Shown here piece after piece: positions 25,565 through 34,909 of a stretch of 64,000 nt of DNA. The notes below the pieces were generated by a model. That model had not been told where the DNA came from and did no database searches. It saw only the letters and a program-made list of their open reading frames with translations. The translations under genes and the position numbers were made by a program. The stretch lies in the NCBI GenBank assembly GCA_045542735.1, contig JAZQLQ010000021.1, positions 164,424-228,423 on the forward strand, written 5' to 3'. Numbering within the stretch: position 1 is the stretch's first letter; the number at the start of each line of letters is the position of its first letter. The stretch is from UBA2882 sp045542735. Lineage in GTDB: Bacteria; Bacillota; Clostridia; Lachnospirales; Lachnospiraceae.

Positions 25565-27079
25565 ATGCCTATTAGATTATCAGGATTAAATTCAGGTATG
25601 GATACTGAGAGCATTATCACTGAATTGGTAAGTGCAAAAAAAGTATCTGTAAACAGCGTAAAAAAAGAAAAAATCAAATTAAGCTGGAAAATGGATGCGT
25701 GGAAAGAATTAAACAGCAAAATTTACAGCTTATATACAGGTACTGTAGATAAAATGCGTTGGGCAAGTTCCTATGTAAAGAAAAAATCTACGGTTTCTGA
25801 CAATAACTTATTGTCGGTAGTATCCGGTGAAAATGCTATTAATGGTGTGCAGACAGCCAGCGTGGAGAGCCTTGCAAAAGCAGGTTATCTGACAGGCGGT
25901 AAAGTGCAGACGGCAGATGGCGGTAAAGTGGCAGCAAATACCAAATTGATAGATATGGGTATTGCAGCAGGTACCACATTCAATATTACATCCGGTGGTA
26001 AGACTACAGAGATTAAGATTGATGCGGATACGACAATGAGTGGTTTGGTAGATCAGTTGAGAACTGCCGGTGTAAACGCAAACTTTGATGCAGAAAATCA
26101 GAGATTGTTTGTCAGCGCCAAAGCAACCGGTAAAGATAATGACTTTTCCTTTAGCGGAGATGATGCAGCACTTAAGACTTTAGGATTAATCGAAGATGCA
26201 TCCAATCCGGATGGAGCAGTAAAGATTGACGGTTCCAATGCGGTATTGTATTTAAACGGTGCTAAATTTGAATCTGCAAACAATACTTTCCAGGTAAACG
26301 GTGCGACTTACACGTTGACCGGCGTATCTGAAAAGAATGCGGATGGTTCTTTAAAGGAAAGCACTATTACTACAACCGATGACTATGATGAAATTTATGA
26401 TACCGTAAAGAACTTCTTGAAAAAATACAACGAACTCATTAACGAAATGGATAAACTCTACAATGCAGAGTCTGCATCCGGTTATGATCCGTTGTTGGCA
26501 GAAGAAAAAGAAGCTTTGACTGAGACAGAGATATCCGACTGGGAAAACAAGATTAAAGGTGCTTTGTTGAGAAAAGATTCTTCTTTAAGTTCTATTATGT
26601 CCACATTAAAGACTACTATGTCCGGTAGTATTGAGGTGGACGGTGAGAAGATGTATTTGGCAGATTTCGGAATCAAAACATTAGGTTATTTTAATGCAGA
26701 AGAAAACGAAAGAAATGCATATCACATTGATGGCGACAAAGATGATTCTAATACATCCATGAAGGAAGACTCTTTAAAAGCAATGATTGCAAGTGATCCG
26801 ACAAAAGTACAGAAATTTTTCTCGCAGTTATCTCAAAACTTGTATACATCCATGACCAGTGCTATGAGTCGTGTGGAAGGTTATAGAAGTATCTATAAGG
26901 TGTACAATGATAAACAGATGGAAACAGAACTTTCCGGTTATGACCAAAAAATAGCTGATATGGAAGAAGCACTAACTGATTATGAAAATAAATGGTATGA
27001 CAAGTTTTCCGCTATGGAAGTTGCTATGGCTAAGATGTCATCCAAACAGAGTGCGATCAGTGGATTATTTGGCATGTAA
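25565..27079 (+). CDS. fliD: Flagellar filament cap protein FliD
   Basis: FliD (HAP2) caps the growing filament and guides flagellin folding. The N-terminal FliD_N domain starts IRLSGLNSGMDTESIITELV, and the C-terminal FliD_C domain includes the coiled-coil end (YDQKIADMEEALTDYENKW, about residues 457-475). At 504 residues the length is normal. An AGGAGGGAATCAC ribosome binding site precedes the ATG. It is followed by fliS, its usual partner. A second, divergent FliD-like protein is encoded at 56545-57849. Confidence 0.93.
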   Translation: MPIRLSGLNSGMDTESIITELVSAKKVSVNSVKKEKIKLSWKMDAWKELNSKIYSLYTGTVDKMRWASSYVKKKSTVSDNNLLSVVSGENAINGVQTASVESLAKAGYLTGGKVQTADGGKVAANTKLIDMGIAAGTTFNITSGGKTTEIKIDADTTMSGLVDQLRTAGVNANFDAENQRLFVSAKATGKDNDFSFSGDDAALKTLGLIEDASNPDGAVKIDGSNAVLYLNGAKFESANNTFQVNGATYTLTGVSEKNADGSLKESTITTTDDYDEIYDTVKNFLKKYNELINEMDKLYNAESASGYDPLLAEEKEALTETEISDWENKIKGALLRKDSSLSSIMSTLKTTMSGSIEVDGEKMYLADFGIKTLGYFNAEENERNAYHIDGDKDDSNTSMKEDSLKAMIASDPTKVQKFFSQLSQNLYTSMTSAMSRVEGYRSIYKVYNDKQMETELSGYDQKIADMEEALTDYENKWYDKFSAMEVAMAKMSSKQSAISGLFGM

Positions 27080-27108
27080 TGACATATTTTGAAGGAGTTT
27101 AGACGAAC

Positions 27109-27498
27109 ATGGCAATAGTAGGTAATCCCTATGCAAAATACCAAAACAGCAAAGTGCTGACAGCGTCTCCTGCAGAGTTGACACTGATGCTGTATGAAGG
27201 AATTATCAAATTTACCAATATAGCGATTGCTGCTATCGAAGAAAAAGATTATTCCAAGGCAAACACTAATATTATTAAAGCGGAGCGTATTGTAGATCAT
27301 TTATCTGCCACACTCAATGATAAGTATCCGGTTGCGCAGGAGTTCCGTAATGTGTATGGTGCTATTATGCAAGCATTAATTCAGGGCAATATCAAAAAAG
27401 ATGTTGAGGAACTGAATCGTGCGTTGGAATATTCCCGCATGATACGTGATACATGGAAAGAGGTTATGAAAGTATCTGAGAGAGGGAATGCTACATGA
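27109..27498 (+). CDS. fliS: Flagellin export chaperone FliS
   Basis: FliS binds the C-terminus of flagellin and prevents early polymerisation. This 129-residue four-helix protein has the family N-terminus NPYAKYQNSKVLTASPAELTLMLYEGI, with the YQ...V..ASP..L..MLYEG pattern intact, and a C-terminal helix REMRDTWKEV-type (SRMIRDTWKEVMK). The stop codon overlaps the start of the next gene (ATGA). Confidence 0.95.
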   Translation: MAIVGNPYAKYQNSKVLTASPAELTLMLYEGIIKFTNIAIAAIEEKDYSKANTNIIKAERIVDHLSATLNDKYPVAQEFRNVYGAIMQALIQGNIKKDVEELNRALEYSRMIRDTWKEVMKVSERGNAT

Positions 27499-27968
27499 CG
27501 AATGAATTGCAATTGTTGATTGAAGCTCTGGAAAAGAAGAAGGTTGTTTTGGAAAACATTCTCTCCAAAAGTAAGGAACAGGGAGAAGTGGCAACTGCAC
27601 AAAACTTTGATATGGAGCGGTTTGATCGATTGGTAGATGACAAGTCTGGGTTGCTTAATCAGCTGGAGCAGATTGATCAGGGATTTGATGCGGTGTATCA
27701 TCGGATTAAGGATGAACTGGTAAATAATCAAGCCGCATATAAACAAGAGATTGGTCGTTTGCAACAATTAATCAAAGAGACCATTGATTTGGGAGCGCAG
27801 ATTCATACTACAGAAAACCGTACCAAAGACAGCATGAGCAATGCATTGCTTAGTAGCCGTCAGGAGCTGGTTAAAAGACGTACGACTTCCAAATCCGTTA
27901 TGGACTATTATAAAGCCAATAGTCAGACGACATTTTTGGATCCGTATTTCATAGACCAAAAGAAATAA
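27495..27968 (+). CDS. FliT/FlgN-like flagellar chaperone
   Basis: A 157-residue, strongly helical protein translationally coupled to fliS by an ATGA overlap. Three long amphipathic helices are visible (about residues 3-35, 45-70 and 75-125). Position after fliS and helical character fit FliT, the FliD export chaperone; the sequence also resembles FlgN-type chaperones, and the family is too weakly conserved to separate the two by eye. The terminator lies directly downstream, so this is the last gene of the flaG-fliD-fliS unit. Confidence 0.75.
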   Translation: MTNELQLLIEALEKKKVVLENILSKSKEQGEVATAQNFDMERFDRLVDDKSGLLNQLEQIDQGFDAVYHRIKDELVNNQAAYKQEIGRLQQLIKETIDLGAQIHTTENRTKDSMSNALLSSRQELVKRRTTSKSVMDYYKANSQTTFLDPYFIDQKK

Positions 27969-27977
27969 TATGAATCA

Positions 27978-28009
27978 AAAGGCACTCCGAAATGTGAGTG
28001 CCTTTCTTT
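27978..28009 (+). terminator. Intrinsic terminator after the fliT-like gene
   Basis: A perfect 10-bp stem, AAAGGCACTC / GAGTGCCTTT, with an 8-nt loop is followed by CTTTG. It ends the flaG-fliD-fliS-fliT unit. Confidence 0.8.
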
Positions 28010-28049
28010 GTAAAGATAGTACCAATTCAAGGAAGAATGGAGTAAAACG

Positions 28050-30356
28050 ATGGAATTTCCCAGAAGTTATTTTGAAGACGAAGTCAGAGACGGGTTTTAT
28101 GTACATAGTCTCATGAAAAGAGCGTGGGCAGCACAGTTAGAAGTACTGGAAGATATTGATAAAGTGTGTAAAAAACATAATATTGAATATTTTGCTGAGT
28201 GGGGGACTTTGCTTGGAGCAATCCGTCACGGTGGCTTTGTGCCTTGGGATGATGATATGGATATCTGCATGAAACGTGAGGATTATAATAAGTTTTTAAA
28301 AGTGGCGCCCGAGGAGATGAAGGAGTACTACCACTTTCTTAATTTTGAAAATTCTGATGATGGTGATTTTAAATGTGACGATTATCTCACGCGTTTATAT
28401 ACCGGACATCGTGTGCGTTTGGATCAGGCATATATGCAAAAATACCATGGCCTGCCCTATGTAGTTGGTATGGATATCTTTCCCTTGGATTATATGGCAC
28501 CGACGGAAAAAGAAGATGAATTGATGTGTGAAGAATTGCGAGTGCTATCTACTTTGGCGCAGACAATCAATGGTATGGAGCGTCATGAAAAAAGAGAGTG
28601 CATCCGTAAGATTGAAAATATGTACAAAATAAAATTTGACAGAAATAAGTCGTTACGTATACAACTTTTGATGCTTTCGGATGAGCTGGGAAGCCGTTGC
28701 AAGGAAGAGGAAGCGACCTATATTACCGCCATGGCTTTGCATACCTTAACTGGATATAAAGTGCCCAAGGAATACTATGCAGAGGCTATCTGGGTACCCT
28801 TTGAAAATACTCAAATCCCGGTTCCTGTGGGATATGATGGTGTATTAAAGATTAAATACGGAGATTATATGAAGCCGGTCAGAGATGGCGGAGCTCATGA
28901 ATATCCGTTTTATAAGAGACAACAGGTTATCTATGAAGAAAAGAGAGAACCGTTGTTTAAAACCTACCAATATGATGAAAAAAATTTGCGTAGGGAAGGT
29001 GAAGGTATGGAACAAGGACAGACATTCAAAGAAATTGCAAGTAATATGATAAATCTCTTTGCCCAAGCGCATCAGAGTATGGTAGATTGCATGGAAGCAG
29101 GAGATTTTGAGCCGGTGCTGACGTTGCTTGAAGATTGTCAGGATGGTGCCATTGCATTTGGAACCAAGATTGAAGAAGTAAAGGGCGCAGGACATGCTAC
29201 GGTCCATATCTTAGAGAAATATTGTGAAGTGCTTTATACCATTCACGAAGCAATTCTTGGAAATGTGGAGATGGATGTACAGACTGCCATTGATCTTTTG
29301 GATGAAAATCTGACTGCTATGGATGAAAGCGTGAAGAAAGAGATTTTATCCAAAAAGACAGCAGTATTTTTACCCTATAAGGCTTCTATGTGGGATTCGT
29401 TGGAAAGTGTATGGAAGGCAGCAGATGCAGACCCGGATTGCGATGTCTATGTGGTACCCATCCCTTATTATGACAGAAATGAATATTGTGCCATGGATAA
29501 GATGCATTACGAAGGTGACCAATATCCGGATTATGTGCCGGTAGTGGATTATCAAACCATCGATTTGGAAACGCTTCACCCGGATATGATATTTATCCAT
29601 AATCCATATGATGAATTTAATATTGCTACCAGTGTACATCCCATGTTTTACTCCAAGGTGTTAAAAAACTATACTGACAATCTGGTCTATATACCCTATT
29701 TTGTACTGGATGAAATCAAACCTACGGATGAACGTGCAGTCAAGAGTATGGAACACTTTGTGACAACGGCAGGTGTCATGCATGCAGATACGGTTATCGT
29801 GCAGTCAGAAAATATGCGCCAAACGTATATTGAAGCATTGGTAAAATTTGCAGGAGAAGATACCAGACCTGTGTGGGAGAAAAAAATCCTCGGTCTTGGT
29901 TCACCAAAGTATGATAAAGTATTATCTGATGCGTCCAATGTACAGGTGCCGGAAGAGTGGAAGAAAGTATTGTACAAAGAAAATGGAGATAAAAAGAAGG
30001 TTATTTTGTACAATACCGGTTTGGGTGCACTTCTTGAGCATAATGAAGCTATGCTTGATAAGATTGAAAGTGTACTGAAAATGTTCCAAGAGAAACAGGA
30101 AGAGTTAGCGCTTTTGTGGAGACCTCATCCATTAATCAAAGCCACTATCCAAAGTATGCGTCCCAAACTTTTTGAGCGTTATGAAAAGATTGTAGAGGAC
30201 TATTGCGCTGCAGGCTTCGGTATTTATGATGATACAGCAGATTTGGACCGTGCCATCAAGATTAGCGATGCTTACTATGGTGATCCCAGCAGTGTCATCC
30301 AACTTTGCAAAAAAGTCGGTATGCCGGCTATGGTGCAAAATGTAGATGTTTTATAA
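28050..30356 (+). CDS. LicD-domain / CDP-glycerol glycerophosphotransferase-like fusion
   Basis: A 768-residue, two-domain protein. The LicD domain (about residues 40-280) has the nucleotidyltransferase-fold core EWGTLLGAIRHGGFVPWDDD (about 52-71), with the metal-binding DDDMD. LicD-type enzymes transfer phosphocholine or other phospho-alcohols from CDP donors. After a helical linker (about 320-430), the C-terminal part (about 435-768) resembles GT-B glycerophosphotransferases of the TagF/TagB type, including LLWRPHPL and YYGDPSSVIQL. Together the domains suggest transfer of a phosphodiester-linked group to a glycan, probably on flagellin, since the gene directly follows the flagellar operon. 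It shows no membrane segment. The ATG has AAGGAAG upstream. Confidence 0.82.
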   Translation: MEFPRSYFEDEVRDGFYVHSLMKRAWAAQLEVLEDIDKVCKKHNIEYFAEWGTLLGAIRHGGFVPWDDDMDICMKREDYNKFLKVAPEEMKEYYHFLNFENSDDGDFKCDDYLTRLYTGHRVRLDQAYMQKYHGLPYVVGMDIFPLDYMAPTEKEDELMCEELRVLSTLAQTINGMERHEKRECIRKIENMYKIKFDRNKSLRIQLLMLSDELGSRCKEEEATYITAMALHTLTGYKVPKEYYAEAIWVPFENTQIPVPVGYDGVLKIKYGDYMKPVRDGGAHEYPFYKRQQVIYEEKREPLFKTYQYDEKNLRREGEGMEQGQTFKEIASNMINLFAQAHQSMVDCMEAGDFEPVLTLLEDCQDGAIAFGTKIEEVKGAGHATVHILEKYCEVLYTIHEAILGNVEMDVQTAIDLLDENLTAMDESVKKEILSKKTAVFLPYKASMWDSLESVWKAADADPDCDVYVVPIPYYDRNEYCAMDKMHYEGDQYPDYVPVVDYQTIDLETLHPDMIFIHNPYDEFNIATSVHPMFYSKVLKNYTDNLVYIPYFVLDEIKPTDERAVKSMEHFVTTAGVMHADTVIVQSENMRQTYIEALVKFAGEDTRPVWEKKILGLGSPKYDKVLSDASNVQVPEEWKKVLYKENGDKKKVILYNTGLGALLEHNEAMLDKIESVLKMFQEKQEELALLWRPHPLIKATIQSMRPKLFERYEKIVEDYCAAGFGIYDDTADLDRAIKISDAYYGDPSSVIQLCKKVGMPAMVQNVDVL

Positions 30357-30366
30357 AATAAAAGGT

Positions 30367-30393
30367 TAACATGTGGTTCATTTAAGCCGATAT
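30367..30393 (+). promoter_or_regulatory. Sigma-28-like promoter before the glycan/radical-enzyme operon
   Basis: TAAC (30367-30370), a 15-nt spacer and a perfect GCCGATAT (30386-30393). The only departure from consensus is the last base of the -35 box. It would place the following transcript in the flagellar regulon. Confidence 0.65.
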
Positions 30394-30399
30394 ACACTA

Positions 30400-30483
30400 T
30401 AAGGCATGGAAGCGGTATGAGGGTGAATGGAATCACAGGATATTGGAATAAATTAGATACCCCCGCAGATGTGCGGGGGTTTT
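30400..30483 (+). ncRNA. Putative small RNA or attenuated leader
   Basis: The interval from the expected start of the sigma-28-like promoter to a strong terminator (stem ACCCCCGCA / TGCGGGGGT at 30459-30480, then TTTT) is about 84 nt. It has no convincing gene. It could be a free small RNA of the flagellar regulon, or a leader whose terminator limits read-through into the operon at 30515. The strand and start are inferred from the promoter only. Confidence 0.4.
30459..30483 (+). terminator. Intrinsic terminator in the leader of the glycan operon
   Basis: A GC-rich, nine-pair perfect stem, ACCCCCGCA / TGCGGGGGT, with a 4-nt loop, followed by TTTT. It lies 31 nt before the FkbM-family start codon. 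Confidence 0.8.
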
Positions 30484-30514
30484 ATGTCCTATATTTGAAG
30501 GAGGATCAAGAATA

Positions 30515-31570
30515 ATGCGAGAAATATGGACAGAATTAGAAACAGTATACAATTTGTTGACAGACGATTTATCTAGAAAAATCTATAAATGTAAAGTGCA
30601 GTCTATGCTTTTGAATTCAGAGGATACTACGATTGACCTCATGTATGAAACCTACACAAACTCTAGGCTGTTAGCACTGGAGAAGTGTTTTGGCAAAGAT
30701 GTAAAATGTGTGATTGCCGGAGCAGGATATTATGGAGAAAAAACATATAAAGCATTAACCCATGCGGGATATGAAGTTCTATGTTTTGTTGATAATGATG
30801 AAAAACAGCAAGGAAAATATAAAAATGGAAAACCGATTCTATCCTTTGCGGAACTTTGTAGAGGGAAACAAGATGCCATTGTTATTCTCGATAATATGAG
30901 ATTGGCAAAGCACTTTTTTAATGAATTGGTGGATTTGGGATATCCTCAAAATAAGATATTCTTAAATGTAGATGATACGATTCGGACTACTTTTGGTAAT
31001 ATTTATTTTGATCTTCCGGAACTGTATCATGTAGAAGATGAAGTGTTTTTAGATGCAGGTAGTTTTGATGGAGAAACTACAAAGGAATTTATAAAATGGT
31101 GTAATGGAAAGTACAAGAAGGTATATGCTTTTGAGCCGTTGGATGAGGGATATGTACTTTCCAAAAGTAATTTGGCAGAATGTGAAAATGTAGATATAAT
31201 CAAATGTGCTTTAAGTGATTATGATGGAGAAACTACCTTTGCTAGTTCCTTTGAAGGGCTGATGGGTGCCCGTATTGGTGAAAAGGGGGAACGGGTAATA
31301 CCTGTATCAGTCAGAAGTATTGACAGTATCATGCAAGGTGAGAAAGTTACGTTTATTAAGATGGATATTGAGGGTGCAGAGCTTGCTGCTTTAAAAGGTG
31401 CAAAAGAGACCTTGCAAAAATATAAACCCAAACTGGCTATTTCTTTATACCACAAAAATGAGGACATAATAGATATTCCGTTATGGTTAAGCCAGAATGT
31501 GCCCGGATATAAATTTTATCTACGTCATTATTCAAATAAACGTTGGGATTTTGTTTTATATTGTGTGTAG
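30515..31570 (+). CDS. FkbM-family methyltransferase with N-terminal Rossmann-like domain
   Basis: A 351-residue protein. Residues about 62-155 form a Rossmann-like nucleotide-binding domain (VIAGAGYYGEKTYKAL, then FVDND). Residues about 176-330 form the FkbM SAM-dependent methyltransferase domain, with EVFLDAGSFDGETTKEF as the SAM-binding motif I and FIKMDIEGAE as the family hallmark. FkbM enzymes methylate hydroxyls of sugars and antibiotics. It is the first gene of a tight operon of eight genes that ends with the glycyl radical activase. GAAGGAGG precedes the ATG. Probable role: O-methylation of a surface or flagellin glycan. Confidence 0.88.
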   Translation: MREIWTELETVYNLLTDDLSRKIYKCKVQSMLLNSEDTTIDLMYETYTNSRLLALEKCFGKDVKCVIAGAGYYGEKTYKALTHAGYEVLCFVDNDEKQQGKYKNGKPILSFAELCRGKQDAIVILDNMRLAKHFFNELVDLGYPQNKIFLNVDDTIRTTFGNIYFDLPELYHVEDEVFLDAGSFDGETTKEFIKWCNGKYKKVYAFEPLDEGYVLSKSNLAECENVDIIKCALSDYDGETTFASSFEGLMGARIGEKGERVIPVSVRSIDSIMQGEKVTFIKMDIEGAELAALKGAKETLQKYKPKLAISLYHKNEDIIDIPLWLSQNVPGYKFYLRHYSNKRWDFVLYCV

Positions 31571-31573
31571 GAA

Positions 31574-32275
31574 ATGGATAAAATGAAAATACATTTTTCG
31601 ATTGATGATGTGATCGGTTGTTTTCTATGGTTGACGAGGAATGACTGCGATTCGATATTTGAATCCTATGTTTTTAAATGTGCAAAGGATTTGTATGAGA
31701 TGTATGGAATACATACAACTTGTAATTGTATGTATTCCGATGGAATCAATAATTTAAGTGAAGTGTCCGGAAGGTTTAAGACTCAATTTCAAGAAAATAA
31801 TGAATGGCTAAAGTTTAGTTTTCATTGTTATGGTCCAGACTCCAATTATAAACATGCAAATGAAAAAGTGGTTGCAGAAGATTTTCAAAAGGTAATAAGT
31901 GAGTTGGAGAGAATTACCGGTGGTGGCAAATCCATATCAAATATTGTACGTTTGCATTTTTTTCAGGGAAGTGCAGAGGTAGTGGAATACTTGCGGGGAC
32001 AAGGCATAGAGATTTTATTGACCGCGGATGATGAGAGAGGGAGTTATGACTTGTGTCTGCAAGAAGAAAAGGAATTATCGGAAAGAGGACTTTTCAGAAG
32101 GAATGAAATGACATATATACGGACAGACTTTCGTGTGGAGAGAGAACAATCAATTCAGAGATATGATAAAGAAACACTTGTATTATTTACACATGAATGC
32201 TTTATGGGGGATGTAAAAATACGCGACAGACTATGTGAAATCATGGAAGTACAAGGAAATTATAAAAACTTGTAA
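31574..32275 (+). CDS. NodB-like (polysaccharide deacetylase-fold) protein
   Basis: A 233-residue protein whose motifs are spaced as in the NodB/carbohydrate esterase 4 fold: FSIDDV (Asp11, Asp12), SFHCYG with a metal-type His, LHFFQGS, and LFTHECF near the C-terminus. Classical deacetylases carry TFDD and HxxxH; here the second motif is HCYGPDSNYKH, so activity may differ. No signal peptide is visible, which points to a cytoplasmic sugar precursor as substrate rather than peptidoglycan. It starts 3 nt after the methyltransferase stop. ATG 31583 is an alternative start. Confidence 0.65.
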   Translation: MDKMKIHFSIDDVIGCFLWLTRNDCDSIFESYVFKCAKDLYEMYGIHTTCNCMYSDGINNLSEVSGRFKTQFQENNEWLKFSFHCYGPDSNYKHANEKVVAEDFQKVISELERITGGGKSISNIVRLHFFQGSAEVVEYLRGQGIEILLTADDERGSYDLCLQEEKELSERGLFRRNEMTYIRTDFRVEREQSIQRYDKETLVLFTHECFMGDVKIRDRLCEIMEVQGNYKNL

Positions 32276-32316
32276 TAAAGAGGGATTGGCATGAATTTTT
32301 GTGGAGAGGTATAAAG

Positions 32317-33720
32317 ATGGGAAAAAGAACAAAAGAGGTAGGATGTTTTGTTTGTAATTTTAACAAAAGAGACTATGTGTTGGGATGCGTGGACTCACTC
32401 TTAGCTCAGACACAAGAGAATATCGATATTTATGTTGTTGATAATGCGTCCACAGATGATTCTGTACAAGCTATGGCCAAAAGATTTGGTAATAAAATAA
32501 CAATATTGGTTAATCAAGCGAATCTTGGTGGTAGTGGTGGGTTTAATACAGGACTGAGAAAAGCATTGGAGCTGGAGTATAAGTATGTTGTTTTAATTGA
32601 TAATGATGTAATTGTAGCACCGGATGCCATTGAAGTCATGTATCGATATATGGAAGAACATGAAGATGTGGGGATATTGGGAGCAAAAATATTACAAATG
32701 CAGAATCCAACTGTTGTACAGGATTTGGGTGGTCATATTGATGATAAATACAATATGCGAGGAAACTATTATGGGCAGAAGGATGAGAATTTGCCAACAG
32801 AGATAGAGTGTGACTACATCAGTACGTGTACTGCTATGGCAAGAGTAGATGCTGTTAGAAAATTTGGATTGATGCCGGAAGATAATTTTATATATTGGGA
32901 TGATGTAGAATGGAGTAGAAAGTGTCAATTGGCAGGATATAAAACGGTTGCAATAGGAGCGGCAAAAGTTTGGCATAATCATTCCATTATTAATAGAACT
33001 TCGGCATTTACCATATACTATATTACCAGAAACCGGTTGAACTATTTTGCCAGATATGGAGAATTTGGGGATAAAGAGAAGTTTGCCGAAACTATGTTGG
33101 ATGAGATCTATACGAGAGTTTGCGGTTATAATGGAAAGGGCATGACCGATGCAGCATCAATCTTGATGATCGGTTTTCAAGATTTCTTGTACAACGTGCG
33201 CGGTAAAGCGGATGATTGGAAGCTTGGCGCGTTTCAGCCAAATAAATCACCGTTTTATAAAGTGATTAGTGAAAAAGAGCATATTGTGATATCTTTTGAT
33301 AAAAGTCTGAAGAATGAACAGGAATGTATAATCGTTTTGTGTGAGGTCATTAAGAATATACGGGCATGTTCGAAAAAGCATAAATTGACAATACTGCCGG
33401 GAGATGAATATAGTGCAATTCAGATTTATGATAAACTGTATACATATTTGGGAAATGGATTGATGGATGACTTACAAATGGAAGTAGATAAAGAATGTGT
33501 GAAACATGACCTTCATCTGGTGCTCTGTAAGCACGTAAATGAAGTAGATGAATCTATATTGCCCGGTGTATATGTAGATAAATATTGTAATAGTATTACA
33601 TGTGAAGATGAATATTTGTATTTTAAAAGTTTTCATGTGAATAGAAAAATGTTTATATCAATGTATAAAGATATTTTTTTGCATACTGTAGAAAGAATGC
33701 GGTTATATCAAAAAGATTAA
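32317..33720 (+). CDS. GT2 family glycosyltransferase
   Basis: A 467-residue protein. The N-terminal GT-A domain (about residues 5-250) has VDNASTDDS, NLGGSGGFNTG and the DxD-type VVLIDNDV, then WDDVEWSRK as the catalytic ED-like region. It most resembles the rhamnosyl/galactofuranosyl transferase group. Residues about 300-467 form an additional domain I do not recognise. A UDP-galactopyranose mutase gene (glf) lies further along the window, so a galactofuranose donor is possible. I chose ATG 32317, with AGAGGT upstream; a TTG 18 nt earlier is less likely. Confidence 0.85.
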   Translation: MGKRTKEVGCFVCNFNKRDYVLGCVDSLLAQTQENIDIYVVDNASTDDSVQAMAKRFGNKITILVNQANLGGSGGFNTGLRKALELEYKYVVLIDNDVIVAPDAIEVMYRYMEEHEDVGILGAKILQMQNPTVVQDLGGHIDDKYNMRGNYYGQKDENLPTEIECDYISTCTAMARVDAVRKFGLMPEDNFIYWDDVEWSRKCQLAGYKTVAIGAAKVWHNHSIINRTSAFTIYYITRNRLNYFARYGEFGDKEKFAETMLDEIYTRVCGYNGKGMTDAASILMIGFQDFLYNVRGKADDWKLGAFQPNKSPFYKVISEKEHIVISFDKSLKNEQECIIVLCEVIKNIRACSKKHKLTILPGDEYSAIQIYDKLYTYLGNGLMDDLQMEVDKECVKHDLHLVLCKHVNEVDESILPGVYVDKYCNSITCEDEYLYFKSFHVNRKMFISMYKDIFLHTVERMRLYQKD

Positions 33721-33736
33721 AGAATGAGGTGTGGCT

Positions 33737-34891
33737 GTGGAAAAGGAATTATTTTTAGATGCGGCGGTTTGTATGGATGGAGACTTATACTTTACAGCAA
33801 TGAATTCCCATTGCTTATATAAGCGTTCCAAGGAAACTGGAACAATAAGTGCTGTGGCAGCGATGGCTACCAGTAGTACAAGGACCAAAAAATTTGCAAG
33901 CATGTTTGTACATAAAGAAAAAATATGGATGATCCCATGGAATGAGACTCATATTTGGGTTTATGATATTGTAACAGACAAAATGAAGTATTTCGATTTG
34001 CCAAACGATGTCACAAAAAGTGATAAAGGAGCATTCTTTCGACGTACCATAGCTGTGGGAAGTGATATATGGGCTGTGCCGAATTGGGCGGAATGCATTA
34101 TGCGGATTGATATGGAAAAGGAATGCTTTGAATTATATTCGGATTGGCCAGAGGGAGTAATCGTTAGCTTTAACACCCCTAATTTTAAAAGTGTGTCCTA
34201 TAATGCTGATGAAGAACTGTTATATCTTTTGCGCGATGGTTGTAATGAAAACCTTGTTCTGGATGTTAATACGGGAACAATGCGTATACTTAAATTGCCT
34301 GCATGTGGTGAATTTGGTTGTATAAAAGGGGACAGAATTGTTATCGCACCGGTAAAAACGGGTAATCGGATACGTGTTTTTAGACGGGAGAATGATCAAA
34401 CGATGACTTTAGAATGCGAATTTGAACTACCGGATCATATATGGGAAGAAGAGGAACTATACGCATATTGGTATGTGGATTATATAGAGGATAAATGGAT
34501 TATTTTACCAAATAGAGCCAATGCACTGTTGGTGGTTGATAACAGGGGACTGAAATTGGATGTGATTAAATTACCTATAGATGCTTATAGAGAGTCGGGA
34601 ATCAAGGAGCCCTTTGCTGGTTATGAAGCCATACAGATGGAGAATGAAATATGGATATTACCATATGAAGGAAATCAAATCTTGATTTTGGATGAGGAGA
34701 ACCGGATTGTTGATTGTATTCGATTAAAAGTATCCTCTGAATGTGAGAAGAATGAATTGGACGGATTATTCGCAGAAGTGTTTGGTGATGTAAAAGCCGA
34801 ATGGAACAATAATAAGTGTGAATATGAGAAGATAAATACTACAAATAGCAGTGATACGATTGGAACAAAGATTTATAATGCATTGAAATAA
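33737..34891 (+). CDS. Beta-propeller-like repeat protein
   Basis: A 384-residue protein built of about six to seven repeats of roughly 45-55 residues. Each has a pattern of IW-(I/A)-P-x-x-x-x-x-(I/L)-x-x-(I/L/Y)-D followed by a short strand ending in LP; clear copies are near KIWMIPWNETHIWVYD, DIWAVPNWAECIMRID, WIILPNRANALLVVD and EIWILPYEGNQILILD. This is the layout of a beta-propeller. No signal peptide or catalytic motif is visible, so it could be a sugar-binding or scaffold protein for the operon's enzymes. The start is GTG 33737, with GAGGT at good spacing. It is flanked by a GT2 and a radical SAM gene. Confidence 0.7.
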   Translation: MEKELFLDAAVCMDGDLYFTAMNSHCLYKRSKETGTISAVAAMATSSTRTKKFASMFVHKEKIWMIPWNETHIWVYDIVTDKMKYFDLPNDVTKSDKGAFFRRTIAVGSDIWAVPNWAECIMRIDMEKECFELYSDWPEGVIVSFNTPNFKSVSYNADEELLYLLRDGCNENLVLDVNTGTMRILKLPACGEFGCIKGDRIVIAPVKTGNRIRVFRRENDQTMTLECEFELPDHIWEEEELYAYWYVDYIEDKWIILPNRANALLVVDNRGLKLDVIKLPIDAYRESGIKEPFAGYEAIQMENEIWILPYEGNQILILDEENRIVDCIRLKVSSECEKNELDGLFAEVFGDVKAEWNNNKCEYEKINTTNSSDTIGTKIYNALK

Positions 34892-34909
34892 AGATTGGGA
34901 TATAAAAAT

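Noticed and set aside
30434..30524. Short GTG frame through the leader terminator before the FkbM gene
   Set aside because: It passes straight through a terminator stem and has no ribosome binding site; coincidence is more likely than a leader peptide.
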